Program-made: the position numbers and the translations under genes
The notes under the pieces: generated by a model
What the model saw: only the letters and a program-made list of their open reading frames with translations
Told to the model about the DNA's origin: nothing
Database searches by the model: none
Origin: Chara braunii
Taxonomy: Eukaryota > Streptophyta > Charophyceae > Charales > Characeae
DNA length: 50,497 nucleotides
NCBI GenBank assembly: GCA_003427395.1
Contig: BFEA01000011.1
Location: 262,716 to 313,212 of the forward strand
Reading direction: 5' to 3'
Shown here: positions 33,349 through 44,540 of the stretch, one piece after another
Position numbering within the stretch: the stretch's first letter is position 1
Layout: each line of letters starts with the position of its first letter

Positions 33349-33609
33349 TCATTTAAAAGAAGTCCGGTTAGGGGCTCGCGGGAGGTATGGCTGACGCACT
33401 CGGCCGGAGCGGCTTGCGGAAACTCCATATGCATTGGCGACGGGGATTAAGACCAACTCCTGCGTGACCCGGCCGGGAGGGTCCCACTCTGCCTTGCGCG
33501 GTGTCAGACCGATGCGCTCGACAGGTGGCATCGTTTCCGGGGATAACAGTTGCCTGCTGTTATCCCAGGTGGAACGACATCTGGGTTTGAGAAAGCGAGA
33601 ACTAGGCAA
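33349..33609 (-). pseudogene. Gag-pol fragment, minus strand
   Basis: This 86-codon frame has a protein-like composition (RITLTPRK- and DPPGRVTQELVLIPVANAYG-type stretches). Its nucleotide sequence around 33456-33530 matches the inverted end of element C gag (25800-25885), sharing CTCCTGCGTGAC, GCCGGGAGGGT and CGATGCGCT. I take it as a remnant of the gag-protease junction of a related element. No motif is intact, so this is a family assignment only. Confidence 0.35.
33540..33566. repeat. Perfect 10-bp stem-loop
   Basis: GGGATAACAG, a 7-base loop, then CTGTTATCCC. Confidence 0.9.
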
Positions 33610-35071
33610 AAGGAGAAGTTTTCTTTTAACGTATATGGTTGATTGCTTGATACCTTGACTATCTTTGGAGATGTCTTAAAACTGTGGCCTAAGTTTGAAG
33701 TGTTGATTATTAGCGTATGCGCGGTTTACTTAAGGAAGGAAGTGTTTGGCTATACACTTAAGTACTCTGACGCATATAATAGTGGTCTCAGCAAGCACCT
33801 TGTTATCTTAAGTATCTTTTGATAATTGGGCGATATGTGGCATGTCTGATGTGGTCTTGGTTGAGTTGAGGCAGCGTCCGCATTGTCGGGTATTTCCACT
33901 ACGGAAGCAAGACTTTATTGATAACAGTTAAAGCTACGAGGCTAGTGACTCATTATGTGAGTAGTGTGCTAAGCCTGCCTTAGGAGGTAGTTGAGTTAAA
34001 CTGGGACGTCTCCCCTGGTCAATAGAGTATCGCTTCAAAGGAGATTTTTGATACGTGAGCGACTTGGATGAGGGGATAACTGATAAGTGCGAAGTAAGGG
34101 TTTGATTGCAAAGGTTTTTCCTTGAGTTTAGACTGAATTATGGTATGATAGGTACTGTGTACCTAGATCCTTCGATGGTATCAATTAGCGGTGAGTTGAG
34201 TTACCTAGGGGATTGTCGAGATGTAATTACCGATAAAAGTTAGGGAAGTAGTGGTTACTTAGCTAGCGGTTAGACTAACCCGAAGAGAGACTTATGTTTA
34301 AATATGTGTAATATCTTTGTATATATTTGTTTTTATGATGGTTTTATCTGGTTGTGGCTATATATGCATTTTTCTGTATTTTGTTTGATGTTTGATTGAT
34401 GACGTATATATGAATTGTCTTTTAGAGAGGACATAGACTTGGCATGAAACCCACATCTGGCATGGGACCAGAGGTGAATGGGGTGACTTATTCCTGGGGA
34501 AGGTGGTTTTTCCTCAAGGGATGAAGTCAGCGTGTATAGTTGTCCTTAGTGGAAGTGCAGTCTTGAATTGTTACTCCCTCGTTGAGGCTTAAGGAAACAG
34601 TTACCAGTCTCAAGAATGATAGTGAGACCCACGCCGGAACTATGTTCCGGAACTATGTTCCGGGTCCATTAGTGGGGTGCTGTTATCTTTCCTAGGATAG
34701 GAGATTAACTACATTATCTGTTGAGAGGAGAGGAAGAGGCTTGTTACGTTGCTGAAATTGTGATGGCCAGGTGAAACAACCACTGCTTAGTGAGAGCGGT
34801 TCTGGAGTAGCGACCTAGACTCGTCTCCCGTTAAGCAGGACCACCATATTTGTGAGGGTGCGGATTCGCTGTTCGTTGCCCTGATAGGTATGAATGGGGT
34901 TGTCCATCTGACCATGATTAGGGTCGGTGAGGTGCAAGTGCCGGAATCAGAGAGGGTTGCAGTGAGGCTTGATCTTTAGAGCGGGGCTTAGGAGTCACAA
35001 TGTTATCTTATAAGGATTACACCGCTCCTCTGTATTAAATGCTTTGCTTAAGAGTTGAAGGGGTAACAATG
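33610..35071. other. No gene seen
   Basis: It includes two head-to-tail copies of the palindromic GGAACTATGTTCC at about 34636-34662. Confidence 0.45.
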
Positions 35072-35445
35072 GTATCATGCTGTGTAGCATCGTGTTTGGG
35101 TTCGGTGCCTGAACCCGAACGTTCGAGACAACCGAACGCGAACGAGCTCTCCGAACGCGAACATAAAAATATTAAAAAAAAATAAAAAACAAAAACATTC
35201 TCCAAAAAATATAAAAACAATATATAGTATGTAAAATAATAATACAAACAACGTTTGCCTTGGAGGTATGGTCAAATTCGTAACCAAACTGAAGTTAAAA
35301 ATCAAAAAAAAAAAAAGTTTTTTTTTTTTTTTTTTTTTAATATGTTTGGCAGAACACGTTCGGGTGACGTTCGGCCGAACACCCGAACATGTTCGGACGT
35401 TCGGAGAAGCTCCGAACATGTTCGGTGTGCTACACAGGTATCATG
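35072..35445. mobile_element. hAT-like MITE with 8-bp target duplication
   Basis: The element is 35080-35437 (358 bp), flanked by GTATCATG at 35072-35079 and 35438-35445. The terminal inverted repeats are CTGTGTAGCA and TGCTACACAG. Both ends carry many copies of CCGAAC/GTTCGG in both orientations, typical of subterminal transposase sites. No transposase is encoded, and the centre has A and T runs. An 8-bp duplication fits hAT (or P-type) elements, but the exact superfamily is uncertain. Confidence 0.85.
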
Positions 35446-35966
35446 TTATTTACTCATTGCTGGTCTTATTGTTTTATAGAATATGAAATATGTTGTTGAG
35501 GTTTATCTTGTTATATGATTGGTAGTTGAGTTGACTTCATGTTGGTTATTTCTTAAGCATATATATTCATCAAACCACAACCCTAGTAAATAATTTGTGT
35601 TTATCATACCATGCTTTATTGTCGTGAATATATGTTATTTATCATGGGTTGTATCGTATTTTGGATTCATGTTTGGAGTATCCACCTATGTGCATATGAA
35701 TATTGTGTCCTTCCTTGATAGTAGAAGTGATATTTGGTTAGTGTCTGAGTTATGATCTAAGGGTTTTATAAGTGAATATTTATGTCTTATTTCAGATAGA
35801 ATTTGTTTAAAGACTCTCTTCGGTATCTCCGTTGTTCTGAATAGGTTCTTTTGTGCACCTTCATGATAAGTGTCGGGGTTATCTAGTAGGGTATATTATA
35901 TTTTTGACTTAGATACGTAACTCCTCTCGAGTCTCGACCCTAACACCGCTCGTTGTTGTTCAACAA
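35446..35966. other. AT-rich leader upstream of element D gag
   Basis: No gene seen. Confidence 0.4.
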
Positions 35967-37139
35967 GTGATGGGGTCGAGGGAGCTCGAGATGGACGACT
36001 CTCGAGGGAAGATTGGGGTCGAGGAGCTCGCCTCTCTACTGGGTCTGCGAGATTGGGAGCGAGACAACCTACCAATGGTTGAAATCGACTTCATCAAGGG
36101 TTATCATGTTTCTAACTTCCTTGACAAGTTTGGCCAGATAGCATCTCATTGCGAGTGGAATGAGGAGCAAATGCTAAAGGAGGTTATAAAGTATATCCAT
36201 GTAGGCTTGAAGAAGGAAGTCAGTGGGTTGGTTGGAAAAGCGGGGTCATTATGGAGGAAGTTTTATGATGACATGTGGAATAAATACCGGCTAGGAGAGG
36301 AACAAATGACCAAAGACGATCTTGAGAAGATAGATCAGTACAGTTATGTTTCAGTAGGGCACTTCCTGATGGAGTATGAGCACGCATCCCGCAAGGTCTG
36401 GGCGTTGTCTGAACACAACAAGTGTTTTGTCTTCCTTATGAACTTTACCGATGCCGAGCAGCGAGATATGATCCGTGGGACAGAAGGAAGGCTCGTATGA
36501 GACAAAATACGAGAAAATTTTGTGCAGGGGATTTTGACCAGTACCTCTGCCATATTCTACTGGAAGCAAGGAAAAAAAAGGAGTTGCAAAGTTGTGGTAA
36601 GAGCAGGCTTGATGAAGGCACAAAGGAAGTTGTGGCAGGTGTCAGAGGGAACACAGAAGGCGAGCCACAAGAGAAGGTTAAGAAGTCTATGCGAAATCAT
36701 AAGTGGGGTGAAGAGAAAAGGGCGAGGGCCTGCATTGGTAAAGCAAGGGAAGTTGAAGTCAGGAACACTATGCCTCATACCTGTGAGATTACAATTGACA
36801 TTCCGAATAAGGAGAGAAAAAAAGGACAAGAAGGACAGAAGCAAGTAGATATGGCCCCGCCTATTGCTACATCCAGTCCTCAGAAGGAACGTGTCCGATG
36901 AAGTACATTGTCATCTGAAAGTAGGACGGATCGTAGAATGAAGAGAATGCGAGACCGGCAGGCAAAAATAGTATGTGCTTGTTGTGGAAAGATTGGTCAC
37001 ACCCCTCGCAGATATAAGGTGGAGAAGAAAGGGGTTAAAGGGTTAGGCCATTGGGTTTTAGGCAAGGGTCTGGTTCCTCCCAACAACTATCCCCAATTTA
37101 CTTGTCTCATCCATAGCAAGAAAGCGATAGAATGGTGGT
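35967..37139 (+). pseudogene. Element D gag with zinc knuckle
   Basis: The first segment (35967-36500) gives a clear Gag body: FIKGYHVSNFLDKFGQIASH, MLKEVIKYIHVGLKKEV and WRKFYDDMWNKYRL, parallel to the element E protein (LLFQGNNLSAFLRD..., LSEEVYTLMLKS...LKSRF). A TGA ends it. The C-terminal half continues in another frame (36422-36901), rich in Lys/Glu, and then in 36908-37139. The knuckle there is CACCGKIGHTPRRY at about 36976-37017, with the last Cys replaced by Tyr. No protease or polymerase follows, so this is a Gag-only element. It would depend on pol from a relative even if Gag were intact. Confidence 0.8.
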
Positions 37140-37850
37140 AGCAGTCTCGAACGACTTATAAATAAATACTCGGAAGACTATGACGGTGCGAAAGACCCAG
37201 TTGCCAGACTAATAGATAATCATCTGCTTGTGTTGCTTTTAAGTTGAGTCCCTAAGTTTTATGAAGCATAGATTTTACTTTGTATATATTTCTGATTTCG
37301 GATGAGAATCCTTACTTTTTGAGGTTGTGCGTACGCTCTGGTTTGACAACCCACTCTCTAAGCTGGTTTTGGAGGCCTTGTAAGATTAGATTGTTCATAC
37401 AATGACGTCCTTTTATTTTCGTCAGAGCAGTTGTTATCGTTTTGTGTATACCAGTCTCTTATGATTCGTAGGGTATGTTATACAATGTTTTTTGCTTCTG
37501 ATTGAGACCCAAAATGGTAACAATTTGAGGCTTGTGAAGATTCGAGGCTCGAGATAATCTGATTTTCTTCTGAGAACCATCTTGATATGGGTTTTGATTC
37601 CACAAGATTGCAGAATCGTGTGCGTTCTGGTTGCCATTAACATTCTCACCATTGTGGCCTTGTGAGTCTTTCTATAATTTTAAGTCACATGCGAGAAAGA
37701 AAGGTTTAACAATGTGAAATAAAGGAGTGACAAAAAGTCAGTAAAAGATGTTTGAACCAAAGAGGGTTCAATGAAGTGAAGAAAACGTGATTTTGAGTGA
37801 AAGATTTAAGGGAGACTTGAAGAGTCCATAAATTTATATAAAGAGAGAGG
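37140..37850 (+). other. Element D downstream of gag, non-coding
   Basis: No pol sequence is recognised where it would be expected. Confidence 0.5.
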
Positions 37851-37896
37851 TTATGCATGAAGGCGGCCTAAGCGGTTATTGGTTTTATCTGGACCC

Positions 37897-38466
37897 ATCC
37901 TCAAGTGAAAGATATTTTGAGGATTATATGGATAGTCCATCCATGAGTGAGAGGATGGTTGAGGGATTCTTATGGTTAATTCTCCTTCAAGTGGGAAAGG
38001 GTCTTCATAAGTCTTATGGAATGCTCATCCTTTAGTGAGGAGGATAGCCCAAAGGTTTTTGGTTGGGAGATTCGCCTCTCTGACATGTATACAGTGACCA
38101 CTCTACCCTGGGCTCATAGCTTTCAGTAGGGGACTCGCGGCAGGGAGACCTGTCATGTATACAAAACTCTCACTTGACCCTTGGTTATGGGCTGCGAGTG
38201 GTTTAGTCTGCGTAAGGGGGTAGGGATTATAATGTCATATATACAGCAACATCACCCTACCCAAAGTTCACAGTTGCCTGTAGGGGAGACTCACGACAGG
38301 GAAACATGTCATGTATATGAGACCCTCACTTGGCTCTTGGTTGTGAACTGCGGATGACCAGTCTGCGACAATATTTCCTATGATTGAAAGAAGTAAGGGT
38401 TGGCTAAGTTAAAAGAGGGAGGATGGTTTAAAAAACTTTATGATTGACTCCCTTTTAAGTGAAAGG
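37897..38466 (+). repeat. Array 2, element D: AAGTG-loop hairpins and GTCATGTATA repeats
   Basis: Stem-loops share an AAGTGRRA or GAGTGAGA loop with different stems: ATCCTCAA/TTGAGGAT (37897-37924), CCATCC/GGATGG (37937-37958), CCTT/AAGG (37984-38000), ATCCT/AGGAT (38027-38045) and CCTTT/AAAGG (38451-38466). Between them the motif TGTCATGTATA recurs at 38081, 38151, 38233 and 38307, making two diverged copies of an approximately 155-bp unit. Confidence 0.65.
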
Positions 38467-38469
38467 TGG

Positions 38470-39384
38470 CTAAAGGATTAAATGGTATGAAAAACTGACT
38501 GAATGATAACGTATATTGAGAAGAGTCAAGGGGAAATAGTTACTTATGGTGAAATTTTGAGAAGTATAAACATTGGGTTTTATTTGGGAGAAGATTATGA
38601 GAGTTTGCTCACTGAGCAAAACTTATGAGTGAGATTGGCAAAGTGTATGATGAAAGCGAAGAACCGTACTCTTAAAAAAATAGGATTTATGGGCAAAAGG
38701 GGTGGTTTTCTTTTATTTTTGAAAATTTATTGAATACCTCTACCCATCCGCCTGGTGAATGACTAAAATGAGTGGCTTTTGCGTGACGGTAATGCCTTAT
38801 GGCATTGGGCTTAACGGGACCCAACCCAAAAGATACATCCATGATATGCATAACAAGTTCAATCAGTCTACCTCTAGTTAGTGGTGATATCCCCACGATG
38901 GGGTGATCTTCTCAGGAAAAGTTTGAAAAAGGGGTATATGAATGAGTTGAGTCTGAATGGTCGTTGTGTAAGAAGGAAAAAACTGAACAAGGATTAAGGT
39001 TTTGAATTATAATTGACCGCTAAGTTTGAGTTTCGGTCGGTGGTTAGATGATCTGGGCGCCCGACGCGATACAATATCGTTCAAAGAGACCAGAAGTGGT
39101 GCAGTTTTGAGTTAGCTTCGGATGACTTCCGACCCGTGATTATAGCTGGTGGAAAGTGACTTTATCCACTTTGTTGAATTATAGGTTAAAGTATCTCTGT
39201 GCCTAGCCGATTATTCGGCTATTATAGATTTTTATCTTGATGAAGAATTATAATGATATTTTTAACCGTTGATTTTTGTCCACTTCTTTTGAGGAATCGA
39301 GGCTTGGAGTGGATACAACGAGATGATCGTTTTAGTCGAAGTTAAGAACTCGAGGAAGTTATAATATACTTTTTCTTAAGACTA
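38470..39384. other. No gene seen
   Basis: This is presumably the decayed 3' part of element D, up to the end of element E. A break in similarity was not mapped. Confidence 0.4.
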
Positions 39385-39860
39385 TGTTAGCGCACCCTCC
39401 CAGCAATAAAATACTCAGTATCTTTGTTAAATGACCATTCAATAAACTCCGGGTAAAAACACAATGAAATAGATCAAACCACAGGGTTAAAACCTTTAGG
39501 TTGAGTGACAAAAGTGGATTGGAGTTGAATCGTAAACCGACGAATCAGCAACCGACCTGTTATCAACGATAACAGAAGATGATCCTCGTAGGATGAAGCT
39601 GAATCTAGCCCAAGTCATGAATCAATCGATTAAGAAGAACTGAAACACAAGACAGACCAATCCTCAAGCTAAGAATCATAAGTGTATGGAAAATACAGCT
39701 CCATAACACATCCTCACCCAAGATCCTTCTACAAGCTAAGCAAAGGTCCGCCTCTAAACCAGTGTCAAAATAAAGGTAGACGCTGGCAGAATCTCCTCTA
39801 TACAGAGTGGATTTCCAGGGTTGTCACCTATCAAAATATAATCTAACTTCTTTAAACTAA

Positions 39861-40150
39861 GAAAATTTCGGCCGCGTTTCCCGTAGGAAAAATGTCTTTC
39901 CAAGATTTACATCAACCTGAATATGAAGACAAAAATAGTCTTCAACCTTTCAAAGTCCAATTTCGTCTAACTTCTTGAATTAGCAAAACTTTGGGGAGTG
40001 CTAGAAAAATAGACTTCCCAGATTCCTACTAAGCCATATATAAATTCTGACAGGTTGAACTTTGAAAAGTCAAAATTTGTCAAACTCCTTGGTTTTGCAG
40101 AAATTTTGGCAGTGCTTCCCGTAGAGAAAGTAGCTTACTAAAATTTATAC
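39861..40150 (-). repeat. Array A/B, element E: three alternating hairpins
   Basis: A-type units at 39861-39910 and 40101-40150 and a B-type unit at 39984-40033 correspond to the five units of element D. The pairing ends are AAATTT-type in each, with changed interiors. Confidence 0.75.
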
Positions 40151-40443
40151 AAAGTCAAGTATAGCAAAAGATACAAAAAAATGCAAAAATTGACCTAAGT
40201 AAAATAAAGTTAGCTTAGAAAATGCAGAAATTTGAACTAACTCCTATCGCTCTAGCACGTGACGAGCCTCTACAACAACTACCTGTCAAACTGAAACTCA
40301 GACTAAGTAGTGATCTCACTCAGCCACATGCAAGACCAAACCACAAACTTAAGTACTCTCACCAACCCAATTCACCTTTGGCAAATAATAGTTCATAGTC
40401 TTTTAATGATTCATCCCTTTATATCTAACTCATATAGGGCATC

Positions 40444-41264
40444 GAGTTAGCCATTCATATTAGAAGCAATGCCAACTCTTCGCCTTAGTTATACACGAAC
40501 AGGTTGCATGACTACTTCTCTCTTCATTGGGCATATGACTAAGTCATTCATCTTAGAAATAATGCTTAGTCGCCTTGATCTGTTTAAATAGCCAAGTTAT
40601 ATATACTTCTCCGACTTTAATCTTAAAAAACGAGCGAAGGACTGAGCCATTCATCTTAGAAACAATGCTCAGCCTGCCTAAGTTACCTTCAATTATAGCT
40701 CTTAAATTATACTCTCTTACTTTCTGATAAGGATATAGTCAGACCATTCGTCTTAGAAACAATATCTGACTAACCTTGTTTCATAATCATACACAGTATA
40801 AAATTATAGAAATTTTATTCCTTTGTTGATTTTATAATCCTGTGGCCTCAGACTTAGACCATTCGTCTTAGAAACAATGCCTAGTCCTTGACCTGAAACT
40901 CCCTCAGAATAAAATAAATCAAAAGAGTTGGGTCATTCGTCTTAGAGACAATGCTCAACCTTTTTTTCTCAACACAGAAAAAAAAGCAGCGTACCCTAGG
41001 TCAAAACCCAGAGACTGTTCAGAAACCACCCAAAAATAAACAGCGACCAGACTATTCATCTTAGAAACAATGTCTGGTCCTCAAGGTTTGCAGAGTCAAT
41101 ACCCCATAGAAACAACAGCCAGACCATTCATCCTAAAAACAATGACTGGTTAAATTAAATAAACATAGCGACCAAGCCATTCATCTTAGAAACAATGGTT
41201 GGCCCTTCAGAAAATAGAATAAAACACAGCAGTCAGACCATTCATTTTAGAAACAATGCCTGAC
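40444..41264 (-). repeat. Array 1, element E: ten hairpins with conserved CATTCATCTTAGAAACAATG core
   Basis: Units (plus coordinates): 40444-40478, 40537-40571, 40641-40673, 40736-40772, 40851-40886, 40925-40960, 41045-41079, 41117-41151, 41170-41203 and 41232-41264. Nearly every unit has the same 20-base core, whose ends CATT and AATG pair. Outside the core, arms vary from unit to unit but stay complementary: GAGTT/AACTC, GACTAAG/CTTAGTC, CTGAGC/GCTCAG, TAGTCAGA/TCTGACTA, GACCAGAC/GTCTGGTC and so on. Spacing is irregular, 53-120 bp. Confidence 0.9.
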
Positions 41265-41800
41265 CCTATAAGACCTGTTCAAACACAAACAAAACTGTCG
41301 TCCTCCTAACCTTCCCTCTGATGCAACCCCTTTTCACAATCTGCTTTCAAACAACGAACAAAACTGAAACTGAAAATTGCGCATGCATTCTTTTAGTTAA
41401 TCTGGGTTATGTCATGAAAGTCAAACCCAATTCAAAGGTAGGGAGTATACAGTATACTCACTCAACTGTAGCTTAAAAATACAGGTAAGGGTTATAATTG
41501 GGTTAATTGAGGGAAAGCAAAGATTACCTTTCAATTCCCTGCCACCAGAACTCCTCCTGAGTTCCGGCAGAGCCCCTGCGATCGGTGGGTTGACTCCCCA
41601 CAGAGCCTTGCTGCGGTCCTACGAGTTGCAATCCCGCCTGCCGCCTCCCTCTTAGAACAGGAATAGACTGAGAGTTAGAAAGATAGAATGAGGGGTTTCA
41701 GACTTTCGAGATATAGCAGGGGGACTAACTCAACTCTCAGGAGAGGGCCTTGTAATCTTCATGCGCCTGAGGGCCCCGCAATGATGGCCAAGAATAGCAG

Positions 41801-42770
41801 CTGCTTAGTCAGGCTGAAGTCGAATCACCAAATATCAATCCTCAACAGTCAACCCATTGACGACTGTCCCATTCTCAGCGACAATCAGCCTCTCTTAAGA
41901 GCTCAGCTTATCCTGCAGGAGCTTGAGGCTTGTGCTGCCACGGCGACAGCTCGAGTCATGGTGCTAATGACACAAAACACAGTCCCCCCCTTCTTCATAG
42001 TGAAGTCACTGCGGGGTCAGGCTAGCTATGTAAATACAATATGCCGGCCGAGGGGCAAACTTCTACTCCACGCCGATCCTTAGGCTGCTCCGGCTAGTGT
42101 GATGGGTGACCCATAGTCTGGCAGACAGGATATGCAGTCTCCCTGCTCGCCCTCCACTTCTTTAGTTTGGCAAGCTGGGCACCACTTCGGCCAAGTAAGC
42201 ATACATCCTGCCTTTCCCTTCTTTGCAGCTTCAAGTAGTGAATGGGCCAGCGTAGCCTGATTGACAAACTCCCTTTCCTTGTGACCCACTTGCTGTTACT
42301 GTCTTCACCCAAGCAGTCGTGCGTTTGAGAGACAGGCGAACTTACTTTCTCACTCCCGGGACTGCAGACAACCAAACTCCTGCTCAAATGGCCGCCAATA
42401 GTCTCTCCCCCAGGAATACCAAGTTACAAATGAACCTTTCGCAAGAATGTGGGACTATACATTGTCCGCTAATAGTCAAACACGCAGAGAGAAACAAAGA
42501 GACTGCTTGCATGGATGGGATGAGCACCGCATCTGTTAATAGGCAAGTTTCATCCACCTATCGCTCAGACCCTCTTCCCTCCTTTCTAGTTAACTCAGCC
42601 CCTCTCCTCCCGATGTATCTGGCCGCCTTATCGGCTAGATTCCTACCCAACTAAAGAAAACCCAGCAGCGCTGCAAACCGTGAAGCGGAGCAACGTAGCG
42701 ACAACGTCTGCAAGGGAGCCGGCCACGATTCATGTGTTATGCATGTAGGTATTCTGCCTCCTTCCTTCTT
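41801..42770. other. Element E interior, no gene established
   Basis: A minus-strand frame at 42080-42289 has two CXXC pairs (CPAC and CISC, 13 apart), like a small zinc ribbon, but the surroundings are not coding-like. I leave it unassigned. Confidence 0.35.
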
Positions 42771-42771
42771 C

Positions 42772-42775
<4 letters not shown>

Positions 42776-42819
<44 letters not shown>
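42776..42819. repeat. (CT)n microsatellite
   Basis: Uninterrupted CT dinucleotides. Frames through it are artefacts. Confidence 0.95.
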
Positions 42820-42823
<4 letters not shown>

Positions 42824-43334
42824 ACACACATACGTGCCTCCGATGCCTGCGACGAGATGGTATGACACAACTACCACCTCGACGTCGACGTCGTTTGATC
42901 GGAAGCCCGGCCACGAGCCACACCGCTCCTACGAATTAGTCATGCACAAAGGTAGGGGGGGGGCTATGCCTTCGATAGGATAAGCAAAATCAGAACGAAT
43001 CTTCTACTAGAATCCGGGTAGGTTCGCCCCCCTTTTTCATAAGCCTTTTTCCTCGCGCAGCCCTCAAGCCCTCTATCAGAAAAACTGCCGCCCATATTCA
43101 AAACTTGGCATGGTCAATCTACTCAGAACCATCTAAAACCTCTATTTCACATTTTATTTCACTAAAATCCGTCTGGAATTGAGAGAGATACCCACTTTTA
43201 TTCCTGCGACTTCCTCTCCTCGACTTCTTTACGCACCTTTTTTTCTCTCTAACTCTTATTTTACTAATCTAAAGCTAAAACTAACAACATCACTGTTTCC
43301 GCCTGGCCTAAAAACCCCGGAAAACCCCATTTTC

Positions 43335-43545
43335 ATTCGTCAAGAACGACCAAGAAGTGGTCGAGTCAACAGATCTCCACTACGGTTCACTCTTTCTTCC
43401 CGCCGTAGCCGCACAACTTCTTTCCCCTTTATCTCCTCCTACACCAGTCCTCATGCTAATCCGTCTCCGCCACTCGGTTTGCCTCACCTCCAAACCCCAC
43501 ATTCGACCTTCTCCCCGCCCGATTTCATCAAGAATCGGCCGGGCT
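43335..43545 (-). repeat. Inverted relatives of the 179-bp hairpin repeat (element E, array 0)
   Basis: On minus, CCGATTCTTGATG-AAATCGGGC (43517-43540) nearly repeats the second element D hairpin (CCGATTCTTAATAGAATCGGGC). About 186 bases further on minus, CGTTCTTGACGAATG (43339-43354) with GGGGTTTTCCGGGG after it appears to be a second, weaker unit. Confidence 0.55.
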
Positions 43546-43829
43546 TTGCATTTTGTCGCTCCCACCTTCTTCGCTCGCTCCTGCCATAGCTCATAGTCAT
43601 TTTGCACGCATCTGGCGCGGTAGCCCGTCTGGATTTAGCCCCCTTCTTTCTTTGTTTCCCCTTTTCGGCCCTCGTGCTCCGCCACTCTCCTCCGTCCTTC
43701 TACGCTTCCCCACTGCCTATCTTCTCCGCTGCACCTCGCCCTCTACCTGCCTAACGCTGCTTGTCGCTATGCAGTCGATAGGTTGAAGAAGCGGCTCCCG
43801 ACAATCCCAACCAACCTGCTGGAGCTCCG

Positions 43830-44440
43830 ACTGAAAACGGTCAATTAGGTGACCGATGAATCTTTCGCCCCTATACCCGAGTAAGTGAACGTTCCTACTC
43901 GGCGACTATCTCCCCTGTCTGTACCGAAGTCATCTCTAGTTCGCTTCTGCTTAGTCGGAGCTCGCCACCCCCTCGGGCCTCCCACAACTGAGCTCCTTCT
44001 CAGCCGACAGATCGTGAAGCTAAAGACGCAGCCTGCTGTAACTCCTGAAGCGTGGGCCCCGGGGTAAAACGGACCCGGCGCAAATCTTCGTGATAGCAGC
44101 AAGCTTCCAAATAAGGGCCTTGAAGATCAAGATGGAAAGGGGTTTCACGCGATCTGCAGCTTACCGCGGTGCTGCTACGGCCTCCCAACCGCGCCTCGAA
44201 CTCACCACTCCCGGGCACAATCCCACGTCTTACGGGCCCCGATGGCGTACCCACTCTCAAATTCTCACGGCAGATTGCAGCTTGCCGACGGTACACTGAC
44301 AGCGACCCCCGCCGCTTAAGTTTCTTCCGGCTCGTGGGTTAATCACCCGCCGACACGCATGCCCATTGAGCCCCCTTGGTCCATGTTTGAAGTCAGCGGG
44401 ATAGACGACTCCCGTCAACATCCCAACCTCCCCTGAACCC
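43830..44440 (-). pseudogene. Scrambled large-subunit (25S/28S) rRNA fragment
   Basis: The minus strand from about 44440 to 44165 follows the nuclear LSU rRNA region containing ...CAAACATGGACCAAGG..., CATGCGTGTCGGCGGGTGA, TCGGGGCCCGTAAGA and GGGAGGCCGTAGC (canonical forms: AAACACGGACCAAGGAGTC, CGGGACCCGAAAGATGG, GGAGGCCCGAAGCGATAC). It resumes at 43895-43830 with GGGTATAGGGGCGAAAGA and a decayed CCATCTAGTAGCTGG block. Between them, about 43925-44160 matches a later part of LSU rRNA in the plus orientation: CAAATCTTCGTGATAGCAGC and GGAAAGGGGTTTCACG (canonical CAGATCTTGGTGGTAGTAGC, GGAAAGGTTCCATG). The many changes and the internal inversion make this a pseudogene. A possible 5.8S remnant lies at 44460-44530. 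Identity rests on my memory of rRNA consensus. Confidence 0.7.
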
Positions 44441-44540
44441 ATAGGTTAATAAAAAAGAAACACGTGCTCAAGGCCTTCGACCGACCATGGCCTTCATATC
44501 CAGTGTCTCGTCTGAGCCAAGAGACGCCTGAGTAAAATAA

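Larger units (their letters stand above)
39385..41800 (-). mobile_element. Element E 3' LTR-type block
   Basis: The inner sequence aligns inverted with 29895-32310 (element D). On plus it starts TGTTAGCGCACCC (39385), so the minus strand ends GCGCTAACA, a normal LTR terminus. Gag of element E lies upstream on the same strand (47849-46812), so this is the 3' side. The other end of the LTR lies beyond 42 kb and was not defined. Confidence 0.6.

Noticed and set aside
40444-41264. CRISPR array
   Set aside because: The constant part is flanked by arms complementary to each other, spacing is irregular (53-120 bp), the intervening DNA is homologous between elements, there are no cas genes, and the context is eukaryotic.
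42080-42289. Small zinc-ribbon protein with CPAC and CISC
   Set aside because: Only two CXXC pairs, no family match I could name, and neighbouring frames look equally open.
43179-43596. 136-codon Pro/Ser-rich plus-strand protein
   Set aside because: It is antisense to the hairpin repeats of element E and of low complexity.
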